A stretch of DNA of 64,000 nucleotides from Paenibacillus sp. 453mf (GTDB lineage Bacteria > Bacillota > Bacilli > Paenibacillales > Paenibacillaceae): positions 2,954,706 to 3,018,705 of the forward strand of contig NZ_FPAC01000001.1 of the NCBI RefSeq assembly GCF_900116105.1, in the 5' to 3' direction. Shown piece after piece: positions 53,539 through 64,000 of this stretch. Position 1 is the stretch's first letter. Every line of letters starts with the position of its first letter. Under the pieces are notes generated by a model. It worked only from the letters and a program-made list of their open reading frames with translations, was not told the origin of the DNA and made no database searches. Position numbers and translations under genes: made by a program.

Positions 53539-54294
53539 TTATTTTTTAGAACTGTCTTTTTTAGCGTTAACGTATATCTGGCCCTTATGATCAATTGAGC
53601 ATAGAAAGACATCCTTGAAGTCTTTTATCCCATGCTCTTGGATCTGATTCTTCAGCCAGAAGCGGTTTTTCTGAATCATATCCAGATTGGCATCCTGCAC
53701 CTTCCCATCCATAATGAGCGGAAGCGGCAGTGCCTCATAACGGATATTCGTCAAATTGATACTCTTCTGCTCTTCTGCAGCTTCGCTCATATGTGAATAT
53801 AGGCTTTCTTGTGGATGCTTTGGTTTCTCATCCGGCCTCTTCTCTTTTGGAATGATGGACAGCTTCCCAGTTGTCTCTAGAATGGCAAACTGTAAGTCGT
53901 CAACATTATCAACATTCTGTTCGCGCAATTGCAGCATGAGATCGTCAAGATTATATCGCTGTCTTTTCATTTCATCACGCTGCAGTTTTCCGTCCGACAC
54001 GAGAATGACCGGCTTACCATCTGCAGCCAGACGGAACCATCTGCTCTTTAGCCCGAGGAGGGCGAGACATACCTGCAGAATAATGAGTGTTATAATCGGC
54101 ACAATGCCTTCATATAGAGGTCTTTCTACATCCTCTATAGCGAAGACTGCAATCTCTGCGAGCATGATGGATATAACGAGATCAAAAACAGACAGCTTCC
54201 CTATTTCTCTTTTGCCCATCAAACGAATTGCAAAAGCAGCAATACAGTACATGAGTACCGTACGCAGAATATGTAACATGACATGATCGATCAT
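53539..54294 (-). CDS. DUF421/YetF-like membrane protein (YrbG-like)
   Basis: A 251-residue membrane protein: three N-terminal helices (about 5-95), then a cytoplasmic DUF421 domain with GKPVILVSDGKLQRDEMKR and LDDLMLQLREQNVDNVDDLQFA, and a second domain at the end, as in B. subtilis YetF/YrbG. Germinant-receptor lipid carriers and stress roles have been suggested for relatives; function here is open. ATG at 54294 has GGGAGG eight nt upstream; the frame extends 26 codons further without support. Neighbours are yrzE-like and spoVB, the B. subtilis order. Confidence 0.9.
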   Translation of the reverse strand: MIDHVMLHILRTVLMYCIAAFAIRLMGKREIGKLSVFDLVISIMLAEIAVFAIEDVERPLYEGIVPIITLIILQVCLALLGLKSRWFRLAADGKPVILVSDGKLQRDEMKRQRYNLDDLMLQLREQNVDNVDDLQFAILETTGKLSIIPKEKRPDEKPKHPQESLYSHMSEAAEEQKSINLTNIRYEALPLPLIMDGKVQDANLDMIQKNRFWLKNQIQEHGIKDFKDVFLCSIDHKGQIYVNAKKDSSKK

Positions 54295-54460
54295 GATCCG
54301 TGCCTCCCTGTAGCTATGGGTCAAATGTGGACATTGGTAATGAATAGGTTGACCGAAGTTCAAGAGAGCCATTCCATTTAATTAATGGAAAATGAGAACA
54401 TAAGCCGTATAGCTTGGCCATAGAATGTATTAATTAAAGCCGATCAAGGAGGTTTCCTGT

Positions 54461-54850
54461 ATGGATTTTGTACGCCGCGTATTTTCCATTCGTATTCACA
54501 GCCCGCTGCTCTCAGGATTAATTACTGCCTTTGTGTGGATGTTTGTTGGTGCCTTGGTTTTATCTCTCTTTCTGTGGCTGACAGGTATGCGAGAGCAAGA
54601 CTTATCCTCCTATACCTATTTCGTTCATTCAATTGCCCTTTTATTCGGAGGGTTCGCTTCAGGAAAAAAATCGGGGGAGCGCGGATGGTATCATGGTGGT
54701 ATTACAGGAGTGGTATACGGTCTTCTCGTCTTTGTTATCGGATTTCTAGCTCTTAATTCTTCGATTCAATTATATGACTTGCTGCAATGGGTAATTGCAT
54801 TTTTCGTTGCTGCCCTTGGTGGGATCTTCGGAGTTAATATCAAGAGATAG
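54461..54850 (+). CDS. TIGR04086 family membrane protein (YrzE-like)
   Basis: A 129-residue membrane protein with four predicted helices, starting MDFVRRVFSIRIHSPLLSGL and containing FGGFASGKKSGERGWYHGG, the family's central loop. Function is unknown. AAGGAGG lies nine nt before the ATG, a strong site. It is plus-strand and divergent from the YetF-like gene, converging with yajC through a shared terminator. Confidence 0.87.
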   Translation: MDFVRRVFSIRIHSPLLSGLITAFVWMFVGALVLSLFLWLTGMREQDLSSYTYFVHSIALLFGGFASGKKSGERGWYHGGITGVVYGLLVFVIGFLALNSSIQLYDLLQWVIAFFVAALGGIFGVNIKR

Positions 54851-54910
54851 CATCACCCTCCCACAGTTTATTTTCCAAAATCCATATATATCATCCTCCA
54901 AATCAAAATA

Positions 54911-54937
54911 AAAGGACTCCGGCATGGAGTCCTTTCT
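54911..54937. terminator. Terminator between the TIGR04086 gene and yajC
   Basis: AAAGGACTCC/GGAGTCCTTT with a 5-nt loop, T-rich on both sides; serves the convergent genes. Confidence 0.85.
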
Positions 54938-55014
54938 CATTTCTACAGCTTTTATTAGTGCACCTGTTTGTCCCTATTAAGAGCATTCATGTTCACTTCA
55001 ATTCAAGCGGATGC

Positions 55015-55326
55015 TTATGCTGTTTCTTCGCTTTCTCTTGGAACGACGGAGCTGATGCTGTTGCGGTTAAATGTCAACTTAGTGACATCGTTTACGCGCA
55101 AAACGATCGTATCGTCCGTAACTTCAGTGATCACACCGTGAAGTCCGCCAATTGTAACGACCTTATCTCCCTTTTTCAAGGAGTTCAGCAAGTTTCTATG
55201 TTCTTTTTGTCTCTTTTGCTGCGGTCTGATCAGAAGAAAATAAAACACCGCAAACATAAGTACCATCATTATGATGAGCTGAAGACTACCGCCTGTACCT
55301 CCTGCTTGTAATGGAGCATTTATCAT
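55015..55326 (-). CDS. yajC: Preprotein translocase subunit YajC
   Basis: A 103-residue single-pass membrane protein (helix about 15-35, IMMVLMFAVFYFLLIRPQQKRQKEH) with a cytoplasmic beta domain GDKVVTIGGLHGVITEVTDDTIVL. It associates with SecDF-YidC. ATG at 55326 follows GGGGGGAAAA. It is the last gene of the ruv-queA-tgt-yajC run on the minus strand. A basic region follows the helix, as usual. Confidence 0.95.
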   Translation of the reverse strand: MINAPLQAGGTGGSLQLIIMMVLMFAVFYFLLIRPQQKRQKEHRNLLNSLKKGDKVVTIGGLHGVITEVTDDTIVLRVNDVTKLTFNRNSISSVVPRESEETA

Positions 55327-55395
55327 CTGTTTTCCCCCCTTTCTAAAATTAACAATCCTTATAATCATGATCCTGCTTAAACCATACTCGCGGAT

Positions 55396-57586
<2,191 letters not shown>

Positions 57587-57593
57587 AAGTTCG

Positions 57594-59711
57594 TCATTCC
57601 TTAACAATAGTTACATTCTGATAATAGTGTTTCAAAATAGACTGGTAATCATACCCTTCATCTGCCATTCCCTTGGCACCCCATTGAGACAATCCCAAGC
57701 CGTGACCATACCCTTGTCCATTAAACAAGAAGGATTGGGTCTTGCTTACAGCCCTTGCATTACCATCGCCGTTCATAACGACCATTGAATTGCCGGAGTA
57801 GGATGAGGTTCCCGAAGCTGAAATGACAGAAGCACCGCCAGAACCTTTTTTCTCCGCGGTTTGTCCGTTTGCACCTAGTACAGTATAACTTCCGGTATCC
57901 GTAATATCAAACAATGTACTTGGCAAGCTGCCAAATGCGGATCGATAAGCGTCTCCATATTTTACGCCAAGGACCTGAGCGTTGGCCCGTACTTCTAGAG
58001 CACGGCCTGACGACCCTCGTTCGGTAACTTCAAGACTTGTAATAGAGGACGGTACAGTGGTGTTTACTTTGCCTTGGAGCATAGCTACGACCTCTGCGGA
58101 TGTGAAAGGACCTCTCATCCAGCTGAAGCTTCCGGATTCATTAACCTTGCCTAGAACTACGGCTTCTGTTCCCGGATTCAATTGTGATATTGGATTTACA
58201 GCGGATTGAATCAAAGGAATTTTTCGCACATTCGTATTCTGAGCTGTCACTGTCAGCTTTGGAAGCCCTGCCGCTGTAGTGCCTTCAAGCAATTTGGTAT
58301 TGTCTTCCCTTACGTAGCCTGTCTTGCCATCGGCAAGCAGCACATGATACCACTCGTATGTACCTTCCTGAGCTGCTTTGTCCCCCGGACTTTCTACGCT
58401 AGCGAATAAGTTTCCGCCGCCATTCCACACCTCTGAGGGATCAGCTGTGGTTCCCCCTGCATTGGATGAGAAGATCGCTTCAATAATCTTGCCGCCGCTC
58501 TTCAGAACCTCACCCGACGTCGCATCAACGGCCTGTGTAACACGCTCATGCTCTGCACCCATTCCATTGTAGGCTTGACTGAGCGTCGTATCTACAACAT
58601 TGGCTATGGTAAAACGATTGCCCTGATACAGAGCATAGCTCCGTGCAGCAACAGCCTGGGCTTTCAGTGTCTCTTCCGGCCAGGATGTATATACCTCCGT
58701 CCCCACTACAGAGTAGAGATATTGTTCAAGCGGCAGCTCATTAACCAATGCCAATTGACCGTTATAGCTGCTAATCTCAAAATCACCACGATAGGTTCTT
58801 GCTGAACGTTCTGTAACACGAGTTCCAGCTTCTCCTCCGTCCAGTACAAGCTTAGCCTCATTTCCACTGACGATATAATGATCCCTCGCTGCTGGTGAAG
58901 CGAGATTCAGCGTTGTATCCTCTCGAATAATCATTGCTTTGGTACTTGGAACGACCGGTGTCATTGTGAGCTGAGGCAGCTGTTGTTTCACTGCTTTTTC
59001 AACAGAAGTGAGCAGTGCATCTGTCGTCTCTTCACCGATCCAAACTGAATATTCAGGAGCCCCTGTGCCCTTGGATTGCAGCACCGTATAAGCATCAAAT
59101 CCTTCAGCCGTAATTGTGCTGCGCACCTTGTCAGCAGCTGCCTTGGAAGCGTAGACGCCTACGGAGCTATGTTTACTTCCCTTCACAGCAGGCTTTTGAC
59201 CGTTTAACAGGGCGCTGTTATTCTGGGCAATTCGTGAAGCAGCTGCCTCTGCCAGACTCAGCGTATTATAATTGCCTGTATATACCTGATAAACTATTTT
59301 ACCGCTCTTAGAAGCAGAATACATAATCGGTTTGTCAGCCGTGCTCTGCAGAGCTTTAGTGATGGCTGCCGCTTTTGCAAACTCATTAGTTTCGAATACT
59401 TTTAAACGATACCCGTCAACACTGAATCGAACCTCATCAGCACTTGAAAGTGTAAGCCAGGCTTCGTATCCGTTATTTCCTGACATTCCAGCAGTCCCAT
59501 TTCCAGATGTTTGCATAGTAACTGCCGGCGTGGTTGACTTATACGTGCTGCCTAGGTCAACAAACATAGCTACACGAATCGTATCGACTTCCGATGCATT
59601 AGCATGTGACGGCATGTAAAGACTTCCTGCTACTACTGCAGCTGCTACAGCGAGCTTCGCCCTCTTTAACCAATGCAAACGATGTTCGCTGGGCTTTGTT
59701 CTTCGGTACAT
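57594..59711 (-). CDS. SpoIID/LytB domain exported protein
   Basis: A 705-residue exported protein. Signal peptide about 1-40 ([19 protein letters not shown]). A SPOR-like repeat region (about 100-250), then the SpoIID/LytB domain with [36 protein letters not shown], where the Glu fits the glycan-cleaving acid of SpoIID, and the closing segment [21 protein letters not shown]. Middle region (about 440-600) looks like SH3-type and linker sequence. It is a lytic transglycosylase candidate for sporulation or wall remodelling, longer than B. subtilis SpoIID (343). GGGGAGGAG precedes the ATG. Confidence 0.9.
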   Translation of the reverse strand: MYRRTKPSEHRLHWLKRAKLAVAAAVVAGSLYMPSHANASEVDTIRVAMFVDLGSTYKSTTPAVTMQTSGNGTAGMSGNNGYEAWLTLSSADEVRFSVDGYRLKVFETNEFAKAAAITKALQSTADKPIMYSASKSGKIVYQVYTGNYNTLSLAEAAASRIAQNNSALLNGQKPAVKGSKHSSVGVYASKAAADKVRSTITAEGFDAYTVLQSKGTGAPEYSVWIGEETTDALLTSVEKAVKQQLPQLTMTPVVPSTKAMIIREDTTLNLASPAARDHYIVSGNEAKLVLDGGEAGTRVTERSARTYRGDFEISSYNGQLALVNELPLEQYLYSVVGTEVYTSWPEETLKAQAVAARSYALYQGNRFTIANVVDTTLSQAYNGMGAEHERVTQAVDATSGEVLKSGGKIIEAIFSSNAGGTTADPSEVWNGGGNLFASVESPGDKAAQEGTYEWYHVLLADGKTGYVREDNTKLLEGTTAAGLPKLTVTAQNTNVRKIPLIQSAVNPISQLNPGTEAVVLGKVNESGSFSWMRGPFTSAEVVAMLQGKVNTTVPSSITSLEVTERGSSGRALEVRANAQVLGVKYGDAYRSAFGSLPSTLFDITDTGSYTVLGANGQTAEKKGSGGASVISASGTSSYSGNSMVVMNGDGNARAVSKTQSFLFNGQGYGHGLGLSQWGAKGMADEGYDYQSILKHYYQNVTIVKE

Positions 59712-59964
59712 TTAGTTATTCTCCTCCCCGATGTTGGTGCAAAGACTCCATTTCTATCGTTCATACGGTTTGTACTACTGCACGATGAACCTCAGATTTT
59801 TGCATATTTCGAATTTATTAAGTCAGCAAAACCCTCAAACATATAGGTTTATCCTGCTTAACCAACGATTTTGGGCATCATTTAAAATAAGATGCTGGAA
59901 AGTATATTGTCTGTTCTCCAGCGGCGGGACAAGCCTGTAGTCATGACTTACCTAACGTTAAACT

Positions 59965-60969
59965 CTATTTATCTGTCGGCATGGGAATACCGAGATGTTC
60001 ATATGCAGCAGGTGTTACAACTCTGCCTCTTGGTGTCCTCTGCAGAAATCCAATCTGAAGCAGATAAGGCTCGTAGACATCCTCGATCGTCTGACTTTCT
60101 TCCCCTATTGTTGCTGCAATTGTATCAAGTCCGACAGGCCCGCCACGGAAGCTCATGACCATCGACTTCAGCATCTTATAATCTATATCGTCAAGTCCAC
60201 GAGGATCGATTTGCAATCTTTTTAGAGCTTCCTCTGCCAAGGCTGAAGTTATGATTCCATCTCCGCGCACCATAGCAAAATCACGTACACGCTTCAGCAA
60301 TCTGTTCGCAATTCGAGGCGTTCCTCTCGAACGAAGTGCAATCTCTTCCGCCGCATCGCCAACAATCTCAATGCCGAGCAAGTCCGCTGTACGAGATACA
60401 ATATAAGTCAGCTCGTCCACGGTATAGAATTCAAGACGACTGATTACCCCGAAACGATCTCGTAACGGTGCGGACAGCAGTCCTGCTCGTGTAGTAGCGC
60501 CCACCAGTGTAAATGGAGGAAGATCAAGTCTCACAGAACGCGCACTCGGTCCTTTACCGATCATAATATCAAGAGCAAAATCCTCCATAGCTGGATACAG
60601 CACTTCTTCAACGGAACGATGCAATCGATGAATTTCATCGATAAATAAAACATCGCCTTCCTGCAAATTGGTTAAGAGCGCAGCCAGATCACCCGGCCGT
60701 TCAATCGCAGGACCTGAGGTTGTCCGAAGGTTAACACCCAGCTCATTCGCGATAATATTGGATAATGTTGTTTTGCCAAGACCCGGCGGTCCGTACAATA
60801 ACACGTGATCCAGCGCTTCATTACGCATTTTGGCGGCCTCAATATATACCTTTAGATTCTCCTTGACCTGATCTTGCCCTATATATTCATTTAAATAGCG
60901 GGGCCGTAAACTTAGCTCCACCGCATGATCTTCCATCATCAGATTGGCGGATATAATCCGTTCATCCAT
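59965..60969 (-). CDS. ruvB: Holliday junction branch-migration ATPase RuvB
   Basis: A 334-residue AAA+ motor. Walker A is GPPGLGKTT, Walker [16 protein letters not shown], sensor [18 protein letters not shown], and the C-terminal winged helix [17 protein letters not shown]. It drives branch migration with RuvA. The ATG at 60969 follows AGAGGGATAAAT; an ATG eight codons earlier is also open. It lies 55 nt after ruvA. Confidence 0.97.
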   Translation of the reverse strand: MDERIISANLMMEDHAVELSLRPRYLNEYIGQDQVKENLKVYIEAAKMRNEALDHVLLYGPPGLGKTTLSNIIANELGVNLRTTSGPAIERPGDLAALLTNLQEGDVLFIDEIHRLHRSVEEVLYPAMEDFALDIMIGKGPSARSVRLDLPPFTLVGATTRAGLLSAPLRDRFGVISRLEFYTVDELTYIVSRTADLLGIEIVGDAAEEIALRSRGTPRIANRLLKRVRDFAMVRGDGIITSALAEEALKRLQIDPRGLDDIDYKMLKSMVMSFRGGPVGLDTIAATIGEESQTIEDVYEPYLLQIGFLQRTPRGRVVTPAAYEHLGIPMPTDK

Positions 60970-61024
60970 ATTTATCCCTCTATTCTGTTTCAAGCATTAA
61001 CAAGCCGGGAATAACCCACTTTCT

Positions 61025-61642
61025 TTATCCGGTAAACAACATTTTAAGTGCTTTCTTCATCAAGAGATCAGCTGTATCCTCAGCCGTTGTCTCATTCTTC
61101 ATCTTGAGCCATACTTTGTCCAGCTCGCTGTCTGTATATCCAAGTGCCTTCAGGCCCTCTCGTGCCTCTGACCAATAGGAGCCATCGCCTTCTTCCGCCA
61201 CATTCGGTGCGAATAGACCGGTAGCATACATGGTACCTCCGAATCCGTCAAGCTTGTCCTTCAGGTCAAGTATCATCCGCTGTGCCGTCTTTTTACCGAT
61301 ACCCGGTAGTTTCGTAAGGAACATAATGTTCTCTTGATGAATGGCCGCTATCAGCTGATCAGGTGTGCCTCCGGTTAGGATACCCAGTGCTACCCGAGGA
61401 CCAATCCCTGAGACTTCGATTAATTTACGAAACAGCTGCTGCTCCTCACGAGTCGAAAAACCGTACAACAGCATGGCATCCTCTCGCACATGATGATGTG
61501 TATAAACGGTCACAGCAGTCCCTTCCTGCTTAGCAAAAATAAAAGGATTCGGGCAAAAAATCTGATATCCGATTCCTTGAACATCGACGACCACATAATC
61601 ATTTTCAATCATGACCACAGGTCCTTTAATATAATCTATCAT
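61025..61642 (-). CDS. ruvA: Holliday junction binding protein RuvA
   Basis: A 205-residue protein: OB-fold (1-65, IDYIKGPVVMIENDYVVVD), helix-hairpin-helix DNA-binding domain with VSGIGPRVALGIL and LPGIGKKTAQRMILDLKDK, a flexible linker, and C-terminal domain III that binds RuvB. Its start overlaps the stop of ruvC by 4 nt, so ruvC and ruvA are coupled. Confidence 0.97.
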   Translation of the reverse strand: MIDYIKGPVVMIENDYVVVDVQGIGYQIFCPNPFIFAKQEGTAVTVYTHHHVREDAMLLYGFSTREEQQLFRKLIEVSGIGPRVALGILTGGTPDQLIAAIHQENIMFLTKLPGIGKKTAQRMILDLKDKLDGFGGTMYATGLFAPNVAEEGDGSYWSEAREGLKALGYTDSELDKVWLKMKNETTAEDTADLLMKKALKMLFTG

Positions 61643-62148
61643 TTTCTCGTAACCTCATTTAACTTCGAATTTAGAGTATAAGAATGGGCATGACATATAG
61701 CCACAGCCAGGGCATCCGCGACATCATCAGGTTTAGGGACAGCCTGCAGCTTGAGATACATCCGAACCATTTCCTGTACCTGTTTCTTCTCTGCCTTACC
61801 GTAGCCAACGATAGCCTGCTTGACCTGCATTGGTGTGTACTCCGCAATAGGCAGACCTCTTTGCGTAGCAGCAAGAACAAGCACTCCCCTCGCCTGACTT
61901 ACTGACATCGCTGTGGTCACATTTCGATTAAAAAACAATTTTTCCAGCGCAACCGCATCCGGTTTATATTTATCTATTAATTGGGACATCGCTTCATATA
62001 CATGTAGAAGTCGTTCCTCTTCAGGCGTATGTGCCTCTGTCTGGATCGATCCGTATTGTACAGGTGTTAATTTGTTCCCTGTTTTATCTACGAAGCCAAA
62101 CCCTACAATAGCAATCCCAGGATCAATTCCTAAAAAGCGCAAAACCAT
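61639..62148 (-). CDS. ruvC: Crossover junction endonuclease RuvC
   Basis: A 169-residue RNase H-fold resolvase. Catalytic acids are D9 in FLGIDPGIAIVG, Glu in ALEKLFFNRN, and the Asp residues in KPDDVADALAVAICH. It cuts Holliday junctions moved by RuvAB. B. subtilis lacks ruvC and uses RecU; its presence here is a real difference. AAGGAGAG precedes the ATG. It leads a ruvC-ruvA-ruvB operon. Confidence 0.97.
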   Translation of the reverse strand: MVLRFLGIDPGIAIVGFGFVDKTGNKLTPVQYGSIQTEAHTPEEERLLHVYEAMSQLIDKYKPDAVALEKLFFNRNVTTAMSVSQARGVLVLAATQRGLPIAEYTPMQVKQAIVGYGKAEKKQVQEMVRMYLKLQAVPKPDDVADALAVAICHAHSYTLNSKLNEVTRK

Positions 62149-62164
62149 CTCTCCTTAACATCTG

Positions 62165-62195
62165 CGAACATATGTATCGTTTAATCATTATATCA
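62165..62195 (-). promoter_or_regulatory. Extended -10 promoter and LexA-like half-palindrome upstream of ruvC
   Basis: TGATATAAT (minus strand, 62187-62195) is a good extended -10. Just downstream CGATACATATGTTCG (62165-62179) resembles a Bacillus LexA box (CGAACRNRYGTTYG) with one extra base. SOS control of ruv genes is known in B. subtilis. Confidence 0.35.
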
Positions 62196-62274
62196 AATGT
62201 TCAAGGTGTAGAACGAAAAAGTTTGCACTTCGACGAAAACTCCTACAATTTCGTGAATATCGAACAAAAGGAAC

Positions 62275-62299
62275 GCAAAAAAAGGCAGTTTTCACTGCC
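62275..62299 (-). terminator. Intrinsic terminator after bofC
   Basis: GGCAGT-GAAA-ACTGCC followed by seven Ts on the minus strand. Confidence 0.85.
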
Positions 62300-62337
62300 C
62301 TCTTTCAATTAACTACAACTTTATATTTTAGGAATGA

Positions 62338-63009
62338 TCATCTTACAATATTTCCGACCGGTGCTACTGCGTAATCACTAAAAGTTGACAAAACACTGTT
62401 ATATTCATCAACATCCTGGATGCGGATCCCTTTATGGAGCTGCTCAAGTACTCCTTCCGGGAGGGAGGATTCCATCGTACCTACGTCTAGCTGAAAAAAC
62501 GTACGAATCACTTTTTCTTCGTCAGGTTCGCCTTGGTACAGTATCAAATTCCCGTTAGGGTCCATCCCCATAAATGCATTTTCTCTGCATTCTGGAGATA
62601 AATCATTGATTTGTTCGTTCAGTATAAGTCGGTTCTGGTCCAAACGGCCGCTCCAATCGGGATGCTGTTTAATGATGGATACCATTTCAGCGGTATCGAA
62701 TATTCCAAGAGATATGGTCTCCACACCACAAATATAACTCTTCTCCAAGGCAACTTCTGTTAGCTGTTCTGTATCTTCAATTTTCTTTATAAGCAGTTCC
62801 TGTGAGGGATCAGACTCTTCCATCAAATTTAAATTATTCCCGATGACCTCCACATTGTCCGGCATAGTCAATAGAGATTGCAATGATTGTGATAGCGGAA
62901 GCCCGCCTAAAGCCATAGCCGCGAGTACTAAACAAATTGTAAGCCTCCAAAAAATTCGTTTAAGCCCTTTGAATCGTTTATCTTTATCTTTTCGTCGAAA
63001 AAATATCAA
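62338..63009 (-). CDS. bofC: BofC family protein
   Basis: A 223-residue protein with an N-terminal membrane/signal helix (about 22-42), a poorly conserved middle and the BofC C-terminal domain: NLILYQGEPDEEKVIRTFFQLD and LPEGVLEQLHKGIRIQDVDEYNSVLSTFSDYAV. In B. subtilis BofC is made in the forespore and restrains SpoIVB, setting the timing of pro-sigma-K processing. The start is TTG at 63009 with AAGGGGA eight nt upstream. It precedes the ruv cluster, as in B. subtilis. Confidence 0.9.
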   Translation of the reverse strand: MIFFRRKDKDKRFKGLKRIFWRLTICLVLAAMALGGLPLSQSLQSLLTMPDNVEVIGNNLNLMEESDPSQELLIKKIEDTEQLTEVALEKSYICGVETISLGIFDTAEMVSIIKQHPDWSGRLDQNRLILNEQINDLSPECRENAFMGMDPNGNLILYQGEPDEEKVIRTFFQLDVGTMESSLPEGVLEQLHKGIRIQDVDEYNSVLSTFSDYAVAPVGNIVR

Positions 63010-63070
63010 TGGAATCCCCTTCTATCACACTTTTTTTGTTAAGTGTGACCCGAATTCGCTAAATATATAC

Positions 63071-63103
63071 AAAAAAGGCTACCGCGTATGCGATAACCTT
63101 TTT
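63071..63103 (-). terminator. Terminator of the tRNA operon
   Basis: AAAAAGGTTATCGC pairs with GCGGTAGCCTTTTT (two G-U pairs) and ends in six Ts, right after tRNA-Pro. Confidence 0.8.
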
Positions 63104-63108
63104 ATGAA

Positions 63109-63182
63109 TCGGGATGACACGATTTGAACATGCGACCCCCTGGTCCCAAACCAGGTGCTCTACCAAGCTGAGCTACATCCCG
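63109..63182 (-). tRNA. tRNA-Pro (TGG)
   Basis: 74 nt: acceptor CGGGATG/CATCCCG, anticodon loop TTTGGGA with TGG, T-loop GTTCAAATC. No encoded CCA. It is the last tRNA of the minus-strand cluster. Confidence 0.95.
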
Positions 63183-63190
63183 ATAAACAA

Positions 63191-63270
63191 TGCCGGTGAA
63201 GGGACTCGAACCCCCACGGTTTCCCTCACGATTTTGAGTCGCGCGCGTCTGCCAATTCCGCCACACCGGC
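63191..63270 (-). tRNA. tRNA-Leu (CAA)
   Basis: 80 nt with acceptor GCCGGTG/CACCGGC, anticodon loop CTCAAAA (anticodon CAA) and the long variable arm expected of tRNA-Leu. No encoded CCA. Confidence 0.93.
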
Positions 63271-63334
63271 CTATTTTGTAATTTCAATACCTTCTTCAAA
63301 CGATATTCGAGTAACTAGGGTGAAAATAAATAAA

Positions 63335-63406
63335 AGCGGAAGACGGGAATCGAACCCGCGACCCTCGCCTTGGCAAGGCGATGCTCTACCGCTGAGCCAC
63401 TTCCGC
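63335..63406 (-). tRNA. tRNA-Gly (GCC)
   Basis: 72 nt: acceptor GCGGAAG/CTTCCGC, anticodon stem CGCCT/AGGCG with loop TTGCCAA. No encoded CCA. Confidence 0.95.
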
Positions 63407-63415
63407 TTAATAGGA

Positions 63416-63496
63416 TGCGCGTGGAGGGACTTGAACCCCCACGTCAAAGACGCTAGATCCTAAGTCTAGTGCGTCTGCCAATTCCGCCACACGCGC
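63416..63496 (-). tRNA. tRNA-Leu (TAG)
   Basis: 81 nt: acceptor GCGCGTG/CACGCGC, anticodon stem CTAGA/TCTAG with loop CTTAGGA (anticodon TAG), long variable arm with GTCTTTGAC. Confidence 0.95.
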
Positions 63497-63550
63497 ATAT
63501 ATATGGAGAGTCATATAGACTCGAACCAACTACTTATCAAAGGATTATAA

Positions 63551-63627
63551 TGGCGGAACTGACGGGATTCGAACCCGCGATCTCCTGCGTGACAGGCAGG
63601 CATGTTAGGCCTCTACACCACAGTTCC
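63551..63627 (-). tRNA. tRNA-Asp (GTC)
   Basis: 77 nt including an encoded CCA end; acceptor GGAACTG/CAGTTCC, anticodon stem CTGC/GCAG with loop CTGTCAC. The only gene of the cluster where CCA is visibly encoded. Confidence 0.93.
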
Positions 63628-63638
63628 ATGTAATTCAA

Positions 63639-63712
<74 letters not shown>

Positions 63713-63722
63713 ATATTAAGAA

Positions 63723-63795
63723 TGGAGACTGAGGGGATCGAACCCCCGACCCTCTGCTTGTAAGGTAGATGCTCTCCCAGCTGAGCTAAGTCTCC
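63723..63795 (-). tRNA. tRNA-Val (TAC) with a mismatched anticodon stem
   Basis: 73 nt: acceptor GGAGACT/AGTCTCC, loop CTTACAA with TAC. The anticodon stem reads TCTAC/GCAGA, so one pair is A x C where a G-C pair is usual (TCTGC). All other parts look intact. Confidence 0.88.
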
Positions 63796-63808
63796 ATTAT
63801 GTAAAAAG

Positions 63809-63826
63809 AAAGTGACTCGTAGGGGA
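63809..63826 (-). pseudogene. 3' fragment of a tRNA-Glu-like gene
   Basis: AAAGTGACTCGTAGGGGA matches AAAGTGACCCGTAGGGGA at the 3' end and trailer of the tRNA-Glu gene next door with one difference. The rest of the tRNA is absent. Confidence 0.6.
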
Positions 63827-63928
63827 TACTCTCACTATCGTTCGAGACTGCGATGCAATTTCTAACGATGTAAATGCTTCGACGAACCCTGATGGGTTCT
63901 CATCCCCAATCGAAGAATCAAATTAAAG

Positions 63929-64000
63929 TGACCCGTAGGGGATTCGAACCCCTGTTACCTCCGTGAAAGGGAGGTGTCTTAACCCCTTGACCAACGGGCC
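63929..64000 (-). tRNA. tRNA-Glu (TTC)
   Basis: 72 nt: acceptor GGCCCGT/ACGGGTC (one G-U), anticodon stem CCTCC? paired with GGAGG around CTTTCAC, T-arm GGGGTTCGAATCCCC. The 5' end coincides with the right edge of the window. Confidence 0.93.

Noticed and set aside
63102..63299. Coding frame over the tRNA-Pro and tRNA-Leu genes
   Set aside because: It is antisense-equivalent translation of intact tRNA genes.

Overview
The window is a stretch of core chromosome from an endospore-forming Firmicute, most likely Paenibacillus or a close relative. The reasons are sporulation genes (spoVB, bofC, a SpoIID-domain protein), T-box leaders, the Rrf2 regulator CymR, strong Shine-Dalgarno sites with frequent TTG/GTG starts, and a gene order that follows the B. 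subtilis yrv/yrz/yrr region (bofC-ruvAB-queA-tgt-yajC, yrzE, spoVB, comN, secDF, recJ, apt, relA, dtd, hisS-aspS-tcdA, rarA, cymR, cysteine desulfurase, mnmA, alaS, ireB, ruvX, mltG). Unlike B. subtilis, ruvC is present beside ruvA. The species assignment is inference.

Layout. 1-3.4 kb (minus): an edge-truncated sirtuin, a HAD phosphatase, and a kdgK-kdgA operon for 2-keto-3-deoxygluconate with a sigma-A promoter and an overlapping CcpA (cre) site. 3.5-5.8 kb (plus): a GsiB-like KGG stress protein and ilvD. 5.8-13 kb: a polysaccharide deacetylase with a YkoP-like tail, an AI-2E family membrane protein, a class B penicillin-binding protein and a chemoreceptor. 13-20.7 kb (minus): yrrI-like AI-2E protein, T-box, alaS, ireB, ruvX, two DUF1292 genes, mltG and a decayed U32 peptidase. 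20.8-26.6 kb: a zinc-ribbon protein, a PRC-barrel protein, cysteine desulfurase, then a plus-strand cassette (WGxxGxxG protein and DUF3231 protein) lying between the desulfurase and its usual neighbour cymR, then mnmA. 26.6-30.3 kb: paired crcB genes overlapping rarA, and a small array of related membrane proteins. 30.3-45 kb: helD, a purine permease, tcdA-aspS-(repeat block)-hisS with a T-box, an unknown acidic protein, a PfpI protein, dtd-relA and uraA. 45-62 kb: apt, recJ, a CDF protein, secDF, comN, spoVB, a YetF-like protein, yajC-tgt-queA-spoIID-like and ruvCAB. 62-64 kb: bofC and eight tRNA genes on the minus strand.

How it fits together. Cysteine desulfurase, MnmA and CymR connect sulfur supply with tRNA thiolation. 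queA-tgt make queuosine tRNA; yajC and secDF belong to the Sec channel; ruvCAB, recJ, rarA and ruvX act on DNA. alaS and hisS-aspS are each read from consensus sigma-A promoters through T-box attenuators. Nothing looks like a phage, integrative element, CRISPR array or defence island. The least explained parts are the hairpins plus seven 60-bp repeats between hisS and aspS, the WGxxGxxG gene whose expected ATG reads AAG, the array of small membrane-protein paralogues, a CDF protein lacking the usual metal ligands, and tRNA fragments in the tRNA cluster.
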